A stretch of DNA of 64,000 nucleotides. It comes from Beroe forskalii (Eukaryota; Ctenophora; Nuda; Beroida; Beroidae). Location of the stretch: contig WFMF01000520.1 of the NCBI GenBank assembly GCA_011033025.1, forward strand, positions 1-64,000. The letters run 5' to 3'. Shown here in pieces: positions 26,501 to 41,500 of this stretch. Position 1 is the stretch's first letter. Each line of letters starts with the position of its first letter. Made by a program: the position numbers and the translations under genes. Under the pieces are notes generated by a model. It made no database searches. It was not told where the DNA came from and saw nothing but the letters and a program-made list of their open reading frames with translations.

Positions 26501-29500
26501 ATGGAGTCTTGGGAGAGGAGGGAGTGGGAGGAGATGGAGTCTTGCGAGAGGATCTGATGAGAGTTGTCTGTCTGCATGTTAGTGTGTTGCTAGCTGTATC
26601 CGGAGATATTGTTAGCCAGGGATGGAGAGGTTGGGACCTGCAACCCTGTGCACATACCCACCGATTACATGATCTGTTGTAGGGGACGGGGTAAGCAACG
26701 GAATGAGGAAATTCAAATACTAATTTTATCAGAAATAGGTAAAGAAGAGTGGTGACTAACATTCTTTAATCATAACGTCTTGTTTCTAAAAGTCCCTATT
26801 AGCATATTCACGTATTCTTCACTTCTAAACACCAAATGCCTTCTCAATAAAAGCTTAGGAGAAGGACCTACTACAGGAGAAACAAATTAACAAGCTAGCG
26901 TGAGATTTATAAATTGAAAAGAACGTACAAGCAGCAAATATAATTTTACAGCAATTTTACTAAATGTAAAGCACATCCACACTCTCAGACAAAGAAAAGA
27001 CCTTGCTCGTCTATATTATAATGCTGAATGAGGATTATACAGAAGCTAAATGATGATGTACACATAGTTAAATATGGTTAGTAATTTGAGATCCAGGTAC
27101 GTTCAACAAACATTAGCTAATGGTTGAGTCCATCGCATTCAAAGGACACGAGACAGCAGAACCACCACGAACGCATGTGCGTTGTGCAAGTGTATGTACA
27201 TGTGTGTTTATTTGCATGGATGTATGTACATATGTTTATGTATATCTATAGTGTATGTTCGACGTGTATTTTTGTGTGTATGTTTGGCGTGTATCTTTGT
27301 ATGTATCTTTGTGTGTAGGTTAATGTGTGCGCGTGTTATTACTTTTTGTAATTTAAACTAAGCATATTCAAGCAATTCGAAAGTAAACTAACGAGTGATA
27401 TTTTAACAAACTTAAAGATGAAGAACAGTAGCTCAGTAGAATACCAACTTTGAACAAGCAAACAAGCAAGTTAAGCACTCTGCAGCACTAAAAAACTGAA
27501 AAGATCAAACCATTGTTTGAAAAACAAGGGGGGGGGACCACATATGTGGTATTTTTTGAGGAGGTAGGTACTTGAACAATGGAATTTGAGTTCTAACCTC
27601 ATCTCTACAAAGTATGTATCTGCACACAATACGTGTTTTACTATACAATCACATGATGGTACAGCGTGGTTTTCTATACAGTAATGTACATGATGTTCAC
27701 TAGTTCGAGTCAACACGTGTCCTGGAGTTGTTAGACAATTGTAAGCTATTGATACATTGTGTACAGTAACAATGTAGAAGATTGAACATAATCTACCGTG
27801 TGACTCGAAGGTACCGTGTGACTCAAGTGATGGTATAGTAAAACCACGAAGTGTACAATGTACAATGTACATTCATACACAATAGACGTTACAGTGATGT
27901 CTCGACTTTTGAGGTGCGCCGTGATATGACGCGCCGCAATAAAAGTAACCGTGCGCATCGCAATACACCAAGCTTCTAAAAGGTCGAGACCCCAAGGTCA
28001 CACACCAACGTAAAAACATAACAAGTGTGGGGTATTATGTTGGAGCATTGATAAGTGCCTAAGTAGTTGGAATGTGGAATGCCTTACGAAGCTCCTTCTC
28101 ATTCCTAAGTACACCCGACTATTACTACATAAACTCAGGAAACGTGGCGTCCTATCGCATATCCTAAGTCTTTGGCAGGGAATTTAACCTTATAAGGAAT
28201 GATTAGCCGTATGATGGGCACTATTTCACACTATCCACCAAGTTTTTGAGAGCAAAGAAACACTCAAAGAAACACCTGCGCAAGAGATGAGTTAATATGT
28301 AGTGGATAAGTGTTTTATGCTGCTACATATTATATTCAGACGCGCACACACACGCGATACATTGGGAGGTGGTGAAAGGAAGCGAGAGTGGCCTTCACCT
28401 TCCAACTTTCTAATTATAACGCTGCCCTCAGTCATTCCATTGCCACACAAAGTCAGCTGACAACACAGCTGATGCCTGACAACAGAGCTGATGCCTGACA
28501 ACGGAGCAGCTGACAACAGAGATTAAAGCATACAACAGAGATAAGAGCTTACAACAGAGATTAGAGCTGACAACAGAGATTAGAGCTGACAACAGAGATT
28601 AGAGCTGAAAACAGAGATTAGAGCTGACAACAGAGATTAGAGCTGACAACAGAGGTCAGAGCTTACAACAGAGATTAGAGCTGACAACAGAGATTAGAGC
28701 TGACAACAGAGCAGCTGACAACAGAGGTCAGAGCTTACAACAGATTAGAGCTGACAACAGAGCAGCTGACAACAGAGGTCAGAGCTTACAACAGAGATTA
28801 GAGCTGACAACAGAGGTCAGAGCAGACAACAGAGATTAGAGCTGACAACAGAGATTAGAGCTGACAACAGAGGTCAGAGCTGACAACAGAGATTAGAGCT
28901 GACAACAGAGGTCAGAGCAGACAACAGAGATTAGAGCTGACAACAGAGATTAGAGCTGACAACAGAGATTAGAGCTGACAACAGAGATTAGAGCTGAAAA
29001 CAGAGATTAGAGCTGACAACAGAGATTAGAGCTGACAACAGAGGTCAGAGCTTACAACAGAGATTAGAGCTGACAACAGAGATTAGAGCTGACAACAGAG
29101 CAGCTGACAACAGAGGTCAGAGCTTACAACAGATTAGAGCTGACAACAGAGCAGCTGACAACAGAGGTCAGAGCTGACAACAGAGATTAGAGCTGACAAC
29201 AGAGATTAGAGCTGACAACAGAGGTCAGAGCAGACAACAGAGATTAGAGCTGACAACAGAGATTAGAGCTGACAACAGAGGTCAGAGCTTACAACAGATT
29301 AGAGCTGACAACAGAGCAGCTGACAACAGAGGTCAGAGCTTACAACAGATTAGAGCTGACAACAGAGGTCAGAGCAGACAACAGAGATTAGAGCTGACAA
29401 CAGAGATTAGAGCTGACAACAGAGATTAGAGCTGACAACAGAGATTAGAGCTGACAACAGAACTGATGCCTGACAACAGAGCTTACAACAGAGCTAAAAC

Positions 29501-32500
29501 AGATATGTCAACAGAGCAGCTGACAACAGAGCAGCTGACAACAGAACTAACAACAGAGCAGCTAACAACAGAGCAGCTGACAACAGAGGTGACAATAGAG
29601 CAGCTGCTTAGAAGAAGGCATCAGCGAGAAAGTGGAAAGTGTCACACAAAGTACACGCAGCATTGCACAAGTGTCAGGAGAAGGGATGTCAAGGACTCAG
29701 GAATGCAGCAGTACGGAGTGAGCCCATTTCAGTCATATGAACAGATTGTCATGAGTTCCGATAAAGTCACCAACATATTGTTGTCGCAAAAATAGCCACA
29801 CGTTATGAACAAGAGTCAACAGCTTACGGTCATAAGTCATGAAGAAATGGTAAAACAAATCTGAGTGATGAATGAATATCAACAGAATAAGTTAGTTGTT
29901 TTTGGAGAACAAAATAGCGACTTGTCAGAAAAGAAAGCTGATGACAGAGCAATAAATAACAGATGGTCAATGAGATCAAGTTGCCATCTATAAAACATCA
30001 GTTTTAATACATATATAACATAAATCAACATTATGAAGTGCATGAATTATGCAGTATACACACTTACATATATGTTATTCAATGAACATGTTATTTCAAA
30101 ACTTGTAGAGTTAACTTGTAAAATGTAAAGTAAACTTGTATAGCGCATCAACAAGGACCATGTTAAGCGTTGCCATTATAATATGCACGGAGTTGACTCA
30201 TTTAATATTATATATTTGTGAATATTCCTCAAGTTTTGGAAAGAATTCGTCAACTGGAGATTCTGTGGTGAAAATTGCACGTGCAGATGCAAACATTCAG
30301 ACTCGATAACTCAGGAAAAAACATTAACCAGCAATTTATCCTTTTAACACCCATGCTTACCATAACATGAACACTTGCACTTGCCAAATCTAGGCAATTC
30401 TCGCACACAAACAAACAAACTCACATTCGCACTTGCCAAAATTCAAGCAACACATAAACTCACACGCAAAAAACCTAACTCACATTCAAACAAACTCACA
30501 TTCAAACAAACTCACATTCAGACAAACTCACATTCAAACAAACTCATATTCAAACAAACTCATATTCAAACAAACTCATATTCAAACTAACACATATTCA
30601 AACAAACTCACATTCAAACAAACTCACATTCAAACAAACTCACATTCAAACAAACTCACATTCAAACAAACTCACATTCAAACAAACTGTCAAACTCACA
30701 TTCAGACAAACTCACATTCAAACAAACTCACATTCAACAAGCTCACATTCAAACAAACTCACATTCAAACAAACTCACGTTCAAACAAACTCACATTCAA
30801 ACAAACAAATACCCTCAAAACAAACCATAACAATCATCCAAACCTCCCCTCAAACCCACTCACACGGAGATGAACATGGCTGAGCTGCAATTGGAAGCTC
30901 TTCTAGGCATACATAGCCAGCACAGCTCGGTATAGTGCAGTAAACGGCAGTAATTACCGACTACCGGCATTATTCACATGTGGAATACTGTATGGCGCGC
31001 AGTAAAACCAAGCAGCCAGACGTCAACAACGCGCCACTCTAAACCATGATAATGACGTCATTTGGTAGAGTCTAATATGGTAAATATACACTACTCCATA
31101 TATTATATACCTTGTAAAGATATCAAACATATAACCACCCGGAGCATTAGTGAAATATAACAAGAAACACGCTGTTACACAGCAAAAATACTAGCCAGCA
31201 ATTAGTCATTACAAACACGCTGACTACTACACCGCAAAAATATTACTTACTAACTACTTATTACAGCATTTGAACTAGTAAACACACAGTTTATTAGCTC
31301 AAACACGCGGCTGTTATCTCTCGGGTAGAGAATACAGCGTGCCTGGGGTAGTACAATGAAAACTATTGACGCATCATGAATAATGCCTGCTTAGAAACCT
31401 GTGAAGTACTCAGCCAAAAAGTGTGAATTATATCACTGTTTTTAATACTGGCTTCAGTAAATTTGTATATTTTATGCACATTTATGATTAAACAGCTTAA
31501 AGTTAAAAAGATCATGAAGCTTTTCATCATCTATCACGCCTTTAAAAGATGAAGGATGCGAAGAAAAACACTTAAAACAGCACTTACAACACCTTGAGAG
31601 ACTATGTGAAATTACACACACTCTCTTGCTACTAGTCTATAATGCACACACACTGCAGAGCGAATGAGACAACGACTGGTGTAAGATGATCAGTTTATTC
31701 AGTATGCAGAGGACACAGCGTGTTTAATATTATATATAGTGACCCGCATTACGTAACACCCTGAGAGAGCGTGCAGACACACATACAGACACAGAGACAC
31801 ACATTCGCAAGGACATACACACAGAGACACATGGAAGTGTGAATTGTGACCTCATGGGGGTGTCCTACAGCACGACACACTAGTAGCTTCAAACTGACTG
31901 ATGTGGGACACACAACACTCGTTAAGAGGACACAAGACACCCATGAGACACAAAACACTGATGAATTCGATACGATTCCCTAAGTCCCTAACAGAAGCCC
32001 CTCCGGACAAAAGACCCCCCACTCGGACTACCCTCCTCCCCGGACAACCCCCTAAAACTCTACTCATAACCCAAACCCTAACAGTAACTAACCTCAACCC
32101 TGAACCTAACCCTAAACCTAACACAAACTGACGTACACGTAGTGGCTTTTGGGGGGCTTTTGTCCCACAGTGAAAACCAATGAATAGGGCACAAGTCGCT
32201 TTTTATATTGGACACTTTCTAAGTTTAAAGTTGTCTCAGTCGACACACACACACAACCCTATTTTATGTACGGCTCTGCGAGAGTTAATAAAAGTAAACT
32301 GGCACATAATCCGGCAAAACAGAGTGAAGTTTTACAAGAACGAACCCACCACTCACCCCTTGCAGTGTAACAATTAGGAAATTAACAGGTTTTCCGCTCG
32401 ATAAACACCATATTTTACAATAATGTAATGGAGTAGCGGAATGGATGAAATGAAATGCCCACGAAGCTTCTTATGTAATGAGGAAAGGAGCTGCTACCGG

Positions 32501-35500
32501 GGTTTATAACAATACTGCATTTAGTCTGGGAGGACTTGGGTTATATGTTCCGGCTGTAAGAAAACGTCTAACAGAACTCATGTAAGTTTAATTACATGAA
32601 AAATGTGGAAGATAAATGATGGGGGAGGTAGGGACTCTGTTTCGTCAGTAACCATTGATGAAACCACATGATTATTGGTGAAGTGGAAGATCATATTTCT
32701 AGCTTACACAGTTTTCAACTACTTGCAGTTTTTGAGATGGAAGTTCAGATAACAAGACAAAGAAAACGAGTATCGCAACGGATGCGAAAATAAGTCCGAG
32801 CAGCTATTGTGTCAAATGTTGGTATATACAAACTGTGCTTCTCAACACAACCCAAGATTCCTCTTATAGCCTATCAGCATTCAGCACCAAAGTGCTACTT
32901 AATCCGGTGCCACTGATTTAATAGCAATGATCTAATCGGAGAATAGAATCACTGAGTAGACTCATCGAGTTAAAGGTATTGAGGATTTAATCACCCATTT
33001 GAAAGCAGGAAAGCTGCCTCATCGATTAGCATTGAAATTCTCGATAAGGGTTTTCCTACGTTTGTTTCAAAAATGTGAGAGGAAATTTATCACTATGGAT
33101 CCAGGCTCCATAAATTGAAGTAACAACGTAAAATGACGAATAATGAAGGCAAAGGAGACTGAAAGGTCAAGGAAAATGGATCGTACAATGTAAGGTTGCT
33201 ATACACCCTCGCACAGTAATGTAGTAATTGTTCTCGAGACAAAAGAATGGGAACCCCAAAGGTCACAAAGTAGGAGAGTTTCGTGTGAGTTACAGTTCGA
33301 TCATTAGTCGAAACATACCAATTAGCCAGTTGCAATAACAACTATGATTTGAATAATTAGTGAAATTCCGAAGGGGAACATACTTGTGTCGTATCACGTA
33401 TATAACAGGCATCACAATAGGATGCTTATAAAATCAAGAAGTTTGAGTTAATGGACTCAATCAACAATCGATCGATCATTTAAGAGTTCAAGGAGTTCAC
33501 AGGGTTTGCAATTGACTAATGACAAATTTAATAAGAATATCATGTAAACTTCTTTATAATTCAACCGTAATTATTAACTGCTGATAAATTATTTATCGTT
33601 TGTGATGTGAAGGCACTAGGGCAGCAGGCGGTGGGACAATAACATCAAAGCACATTTTTTTAATACCCTCGCTTCTTTAATGCGTCTAGCGAGGGACAGT
33701 CCGTGAGGTCATTTGAATTTGGAGCGCGCTTATACAAAATCACTGCGAACGATAAGAATTCTGAAATTAAAAAAGAAAAACAGCCAAATAAATACCTGCA
33801 GAGTTTGAAGAAGAGCTTGGATTTTGCTGGATACTTGTCCACTTGGCGGTGCTGAAACGAATCAACATTAGCAACCGGCAACGAATTATGTTTTGATTCA
33901 AATTCAAGCTGGAATATCGGTCTCAATTTAACAAGTTGATTCCAACTTTTACTTTTTGAAGTTTTGTTTGATTGATTATAAAGAGGTAATTGTTGTGGAA
34001 TCTGGGTTTTGTTGAGAAATTCCATGTTCTGTGGATAAACCGGTCGCAGCGTCGATTCCGATTGATCGACAAAAATGCATTGTGCGCGCGCAGCAATTGA
34101 ACAAGTGCGCGCGTAAAGTTTGCGCAATGCTATCTGGAATAATTTCACCGCGCCATACGAAAAGTACAACTTTTGCAGAGAGCACTTGCCGAAAGCCGAA
34201 TGTTAGCGAAACGGAAACAGCTACCTTTCTTGTTCCGATCCCGACAAAAAGTTCCACGCCACTATTAGTTTCAAACTTAGAAAACCGTAAAACCAGTAGC
34301 AGGAACCAATAAGAATGCCAGCATAAAGTTATAAATAGTTGATTTTATGAGCCCTCACTTTATAAACAGACTAGCAGGCCCGTTGGGCCTGCATATACAC
34401 AGATCACACAGCTACGCAGCACCTCGTTCGCAAATTTTAAAAACTACCATTCCAATTGATTGGATACTTCTTACCGCATCAAAAATTCCAATTAGATCAA
34501 AATCATTATTCAATTTTATGAAGGAGCAGAGTGGAAAATAGGACGGCGACGGTTAGTGTTATTTATGCTAAACCATGTGAGTTTTGTTCCAGCGTTCCGT
34601 TTTGATCGCAAGAAGTCTATGTTAATTCTCATACTGATACTGGACCATTTTGTTTTGTTTACATAATTAATCCAGGCCAGGAACTGTCTTCGTAATCTGC
34701 AACACCTATATTCGACTCGATTGAATTGTACACTTTTGTAAACTTAACGGCTAATTTCAAAACTATAGTTACTATTGTTATCACCGACTCAGCATTGATT
34801 ATCTGCCAAAATCTGCCACAGAAAACAATTTATCTCAAATATCCTCCGTTATTCAAGTTATGTCCTTTCTCCACCTTGAGATCTTGAATTTTAAGTAAAG
34901 AAAACGTCAAATGTTCAAAAACTATGTCAGCACAACATTAATCAGTAGTAGCGTATCAGAAAGCACTCGCGTAGAACTGATTACAATCTGCACGTGCAAA
35001 ATTGGTTTCCATAGCAACGGCGCCTCATTTCTCCCTTTTGCATTCGTTTCTCTTGATATTTTCTTGGCAAACTCAAATTTAATTGTATACGGCGGCACAA
35101 ACAAACATTATTCACGTGTGACTTTACTTTATATATAAGATATCGTATAAAGCGGTTACATGTCGAAGTGGTGACCGTATACCGCAACTTACATGGTCGA
35201 GGCGACAGCCGAGACCGTGTAAGTTGGATAATGGACGAGGCGTGCCGAGTTCATTATCGAAGGTATACGGTCACAGCTGAGATCATGGAACCGGATTATA
35301 CCCCGACCAGAAACAGCTGGGACCTACTATTCTCCAACTGAACAACAGTATTTCTTCCCACTCGGGTCTGACGACCCTCGTCCGGATTCAACGCTTAAGT
35401 ATATTTTTGAGTGCTCCTTTATAAAATCAAATTTCATTTTAAGCTTTTTTGCACACTTATTCAGTGGAGACCGTATAACCAAACTTACACGGTCACTAAA

Positions 35501-38500
35501 ACAAGCTTGGGAGGGGTATAATACCAATTTCACTGCCACTATTTGGGTCAAAAGTGGACGAAAGCTTCAAAATCATCGCTTAATTTTTCAGGTGATTCCG
35601 GGAGAAACGAAGCAATATTCCCGAATCTAATGAGGGCACACGGAAAATCTTATTATTAGAAAGGAAAACTTCGTTAAAAGTATTAAGTTACTTGCCAATG
35701 CGCGCAATTCAATTTGACAAAATGTGGCATGTTTTGAGTCACGGTAAATAAAACACACACAATCACTACAAATAGTGATACTTTGACTGTATTAGATCAG
35801 AGATAATGTGATGCACGATAATGTATAAAATGGTATAAAACATCAAACATGGCTCACTGTATTATGAGTTACATACAAAATCATGTAGGTAAATACATAA
35901 TTACGCATTGAATGCATGAAAAGTCAACCTACCTAAGCTGTTAGGATATCTGACAGAACTGTTGAATTGCTTCTTAGCTTCGAACTTGGGTTCTTTTGGT
36001 AGGTCTGGCAGGGGTGTACTTTCGCTTTCATCGCTGAAAAACGAGTAAGCGTTGAGATCACTGATTTTACATCCTATAGCTGTAGGTAACAGGAATGTCG
36101 TAAAGTATTGTAAAGCAAATCTTCCAGCAGCTTCCGAGAGTGTAGCATGCTTGTAAGCGATGAAGCGGTAATAGGTTTAATATACACGAAACATGCACAA
36201 AAGTACAAATATACATTCAATACAGCGCCATGCAACACAGACAACATGCACACAGATAATGTTGCTAAGCAACCGGGCAGTGGTGATTACCGACGAGCTC
36301 GTCATTTCCAGCAACACAATGAATCCTGTTACAAGCAAAGTACAGCTCAAAATGCCAGGCAACGATAGTCTGGCAACACTGACATTGTCATAGATATGGT
36401 TGTTATGGAACCGTCTCATTGACACGAACACTTATCATGTCAACTAAGCAACATTTTGGTTTTGTTTTATAGGGTTTAGGAGAAAAAGGAACAACACGTG
36501 TTACAAATTGCTATGTAATATTTCCCATGTTGCTTCGCAACACTGCCCGGTTGCTAAGCAACAACAACACGTGATGATGTTATTAGCTCACCTATCTGGC
36601 GGATCGTCTGGAGGCGGGGGAGGTATAATTAACATCGGCCTGAAACGTGTTACGGGGTACATACCAGCGAAACACACTAGCTTTACAATGTAAAATGTAC
36701 AATACACGCAATGGTATACAATGTACACACTGGAACGTGTTACAGCAGCAAAAACACTAGCTGTACACACCAGCTACTTAGCTATATACATTTCGGTAAA
36801 CATAGGTGTAAAATACAAACCAACAGAACTACACAAAATACACACTATTTCTGGTACACCCTATACAAAGTGCACCCTGGCACCCTGGTACACCTAGAAA
36901 CGGTCGGATTATCACTGTGTTAGACTATACGGTCAGCACTTAGAATTATACATTCCCCACGTTACTACATCAGTTGTAATAATACATCGATTATCAGAAA
37001 TCCATTATGAAAGGTTCTGTGTGCTGCATTATCGGTAGAAATCTGAATCAGGAGCTACGAATTGCGCAATGTGCTCTTCGAACAACATACAGCTCAATGA
37101 AACACTCTTAAATGTGTACACGGTCGAACGTAATATGGTTGTTACTATGCACATTATACTTTGATATCTAATTATTTTCATACACTCGCCCAATTATAAT
37201 AACTATACACTTATAAATAGTAACTATACACATTGTATAGTGATAAAACACGAGTTCGAACAAATAATAAGTACAGACTGACACATAGACACAATACGGC
37301 TTACAGAAAACCCAGGAAAGCATCACTATCACGCTTGATTAATAACCCGTACAGAGCTATGATTTCTGACATCTTTATCCAATAGGAATGCTAAGCTGCT
37401 AAGTTGTTACTACGCGGAAATGTACTCAGATTATAGGTTCGGTAAACTGGATACATAACACATAATCACGTCCACGTTTTGTCCACGTACACCCCCAGCA
37501 TGTACACCCAACAAGTACTAACAGGTACATTAGTAAAATACAAGATCACTGGTATATGCTCTAGAATTCCCATCAAAGATGGCACAGAGATACGTGACTA
37601 CAAACGAAAGACGTTTGAGCTGTGAATATAGTGCGCGATATGGCTAGGCGTCTGTGGAATGTTTAGACAGAAGTAGTGCTAAAGCTGGTGTACAGGAAAT
37701 GTACGGCGAGCTAAATATAACTAGAAGCAGGCAGAGCCTGTTTTCAAACAACAAACTCGCAGGAAAACATACCCTGGAAATGACGCGGTAAAAGGGCATT
37801 ATCGTAAAGACGAACTGTAAACAATGTTTCTAGGTGGAAATAAGTAATTCACAATGAAAACGCACGGATAAAAGTACTACTCAGGTATAATGTCAAAAAT
37901 GGGGAAGAAATAAAAACGTACCTTGGGTACCTTAGAAACACCCTTGACAAAACGTTCTGGACAGTATAAGAACTTAAAAACGCCAGTAAACACGCACATT
38001 CACTGTAAAAACGCACAGTAAAAACGCACAGTAAAAGCACACAGCAAAAACGCTTAAACGCTCACTTACTGTAAAAAGACACAGAACAGGTACTGTCAGA
38101 AGTGAGAACGCACCGTAAACACAGTAAAACACACAGGTACTCAGAGCATGGGAATATTACTAACACGGTAGCGTCTGTCGACGCGGTACATACAATACCG
38201 GACATGCCTTCAACAGCTGTGCAAAACACTGTGTGAGGCAGGGTGCTGGTGGAGAGGGTGTGACGTCAGACGAAATGCAGTGAGGTAATGAACAAATGCA
38301 GTGACGTAATGAACAAATGCAGTGACGTAATGAACAAATTGTAGTGACGTAATGAACAAATGCAGTGACGTAATGAACAGATGCAGTGACGCCATGAACA
38401 AATCAGTGACGTAATGAACAGATGCAGTGACGTTATGAACAAATGCAGTGACGCCATGAACAGATGCAGTGACGCAATGAACAAATGCAGTGACGCCATG

Positions 38501-41500
38501 AACAGATGCAGTGACGCAATGAACAAATGCAGTGACGTCAGACACACAATGGGGTGTATATCAGCGCTCATAGCACGGTCACGCAGCGTGTTACAATCCT
38601 TGGCATTCCATATTCACTGTCTCAGCAGGTCTTTTGTGTCTCAAACACAGCACTTCATACTTTTATAGGTAAAACTAAAAGGTTCAAACAATATCTCACA
38701 GCTCAATAGTCTCGGGAAAAAATACGTATGCAGTTTGTATTCCTATGTTTATGTTACAGCTATATCATGTCTCAATGTCACGCTTCTAGCATTATATTGT
38801 CTCAAAGTCTACGTCTCAGAATGTAGTGTCTCACTGTCTCACCAGGACACTTAAGTCTCATAGTCTAACATGAGTCTCAGTATAATATCTTGTACCTCAG
38901 TGTCTCACCAGAGTCTCAGTCTCTCACCGGAGTCTCTCACCACAGTCTCATTAAGTCATTATCTAAAGTGTATCACCTGAGTTTCAGTGTCTTAGCAGAG
39001 TCTCAGTATCTAAGCATCTATTATCTCATTATCTCACCTGAGTCTCAGTATCTAGTGTCTCATTGTCTCACCTGGGTCGAGGCAGGTCTATCCCCTCCGT
39101 ATCGTAGCTAGGATTCCTCCTGTTCTTCTTAGTGACCGTTCTCTTCTCCGTGAATAACGTTGGAGTGTCGTCTTGAGACGCCAGTGCCTGCTGCACTGCT
39201 GCGATACGACTCACTGCGAATGGTGGGGGTGACAATCATAAATGATAAATGATAAATAAATAATCAAATTTATCAGTCCATCATCGCCCTTTCTTTACAA
39301 ATATAATATGAAAGTATGAGTAACAACAAAATATATGTATGATATATTTTAATGTTCATTATATGAATTGATCACAGACGTCATTATCAGGGCTTAACAT
39401 GGCAAATTGTGACCGGTTTGTTTGACTTAAACAGACTCAGTAGGCCTGTTTGAGTCGTAACTTACAGAGATAAACACTAAACAGTGATCTACGATGTAAG
39501 AAAAGACACCTGGATCCATGACAATGGTCGACACAATAACATGTTACTAACAACTTAATAACATGATGTTTACATTGAGTCTTAGTGTGTGTGCCCTAAC
39601 CAGGTGTGCTCAGATCTGTGCCTTTGTGAGGTTTATTGAGTATTCATGTGTGCGTTCGTCAGTCTGTCAGTGTGCATCATGTGTGTGTGTGTCAGTTTGT
39701 CAGTGTGCATCATGTGTGTGTTTGTCAGTCTGTCAGTGTGCATCATGTGTGTGTTTGTAAGTCTGTCAGTGTGTGCAAGAGTTTATATTATTAATAGTTT
39801 GTGTGTGTATTGTCTTCACATCCAGTGTAAACGGAGAGAGAATGTAAACATTGGCGTTCTATGATTCTATGAGGTGCCAAAAGGAAGATCTATTTCTCAA
39901 AGGTCATCTTGACAAACAAAAGTAGACCTGGTCTGCTCTAGAATGTCTTTCTGGTCACTACTCATAGTTGATGAAGGGTGCTACCAACCAGCGATGGTTA
40001 CCACTTTACCACCCAGCAACCATTGACAGGCGCTCCAAGGTACCAGGCGCCAAAAGGCGCCACACCAGGCGTTACTGGAGTGGAGCCGGGCGCCAGGTGT
40101 CATTCAGAGAAACATGAAATGGAGTGTACCACGTGAACTTTGTGTGTAACGCTCAGTTCTCACTAAAGTTTATTAAAGACCTAGCTACTGACCACTTCAC
40201 ACGCTTTAACATGGACCAAAAATAGATTTTGAGAGGGATTTTCCGGTCATTTTGAGAGGAGAGATTCCAAATATTCTCATGCAGGGAAAGCAATTTCACA
40301 AAGAAGTGTCATATCACTCGATATAACACCGCGTCTATTTATAAGTTGCTTTGTGACACTAGTGTTAAATCCGGTGTAATATCATCAAACAATAATCATG
40401 ATGTAATGAATGCTGCTGCAGGCTCAATGCAGTCAACTGTTATTCAAGGATCATTTCGGCTACTGTACGTGACAACATCATCTAGATTTTTCAACAAATA
40501 TTACACTTGAAGGTTAGAATATAGATAAAATCTTGAAAAAAGTGCCTTCAACTCACTGGTGCCTCGATAAAACAATCAAATTTATTTAAAATACAGCAAC
40601 AAAGAAACAATATTGATCAATAAAACGTGTCAATTTACTCGCAGTTGACGTATTCCTCCCGATACACCATATCACCATGCATATAAACAAAATAATGTGA
40701 CCTTTATAGTGCAAACTTAACAAAATAACACTAGACACAATGTACAGTGTACACAGTACATAGGTCCTATAATAATCGAATTCAATCGTGTATCAGCTAT
40801 CTGTGAGCTTGTGAAGTTTGAATTTTGACTTTATTTGAACTAGAATCTGAGAAAATTGAAATACTATGAGGTATAAACCAGTCATAGCAGTTGAGTGTAG
40901 GCAATGTACAATATTGATCTATGTACACAGTGTACACTGAACAGACTCCACTGTCACTTTTAAGTGTACACTATGTTTATACACTTATACTCTTATACGA
41001 TCTACTGTACACAGTACTCGGTGTACATTGTACACAGTGTACAGTGTGTATATTGTACACAGTACACCAGTCAATACTTTAATAGTCTGTAACGTACAGC
41101 AGATTAGGTCCCAACTGCCACGTTTTGTGCCCCATGGTGGCATTGGAACCCAGCCAATTTTATACAGAGAACTCTTCTCCATTGGAGAAGGGGTGGGCGA
41201 TCAAATGTGAGGTTGAAACCCCACAAAGATCCGTGAATCTTAGGTGTATTTTGGGAAGGGTCAAAAAGGAGAGCAGATTGGGCCTAAAAGAAGGCAAAAA
41301 GGAGGGCTCGGAGTGCAAAAAAGGGCATGAGAGGGCGCCCTCTCAAAAGAGGGCAGTTCTTAAGCTATGTGTGTAAGTCTGTATGTGCTGAGTAAAGTAC
41401 TCTGTGTACTTAGTGTATTTTCTTGAGTGACAACAGGAATTGTTGATGAAAGAAGGACTGTAATCAGTGTTATACTCTCTCCCACAAGAGTTTAACTGAA

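Noticed and set aside
29466-29795. Open frame encoding TEQLTTEQLTTE repeats
   Set aside because: It is the end of the minisatellite read in an open frame; the following residues show no homology or splice signals.
30375-30873. Open frame of SHSNKLTFKQTHIQTN repeats
   Set aside because: A 16-base repeat without stops gives this in all phases; low-complexity by-product.
33660-34169. 169-residue minus-strand frame
   Set aside because: Only 33796-33851 is coding, and in a different frame (DIP2 exon 9); the long frame is a shadow.
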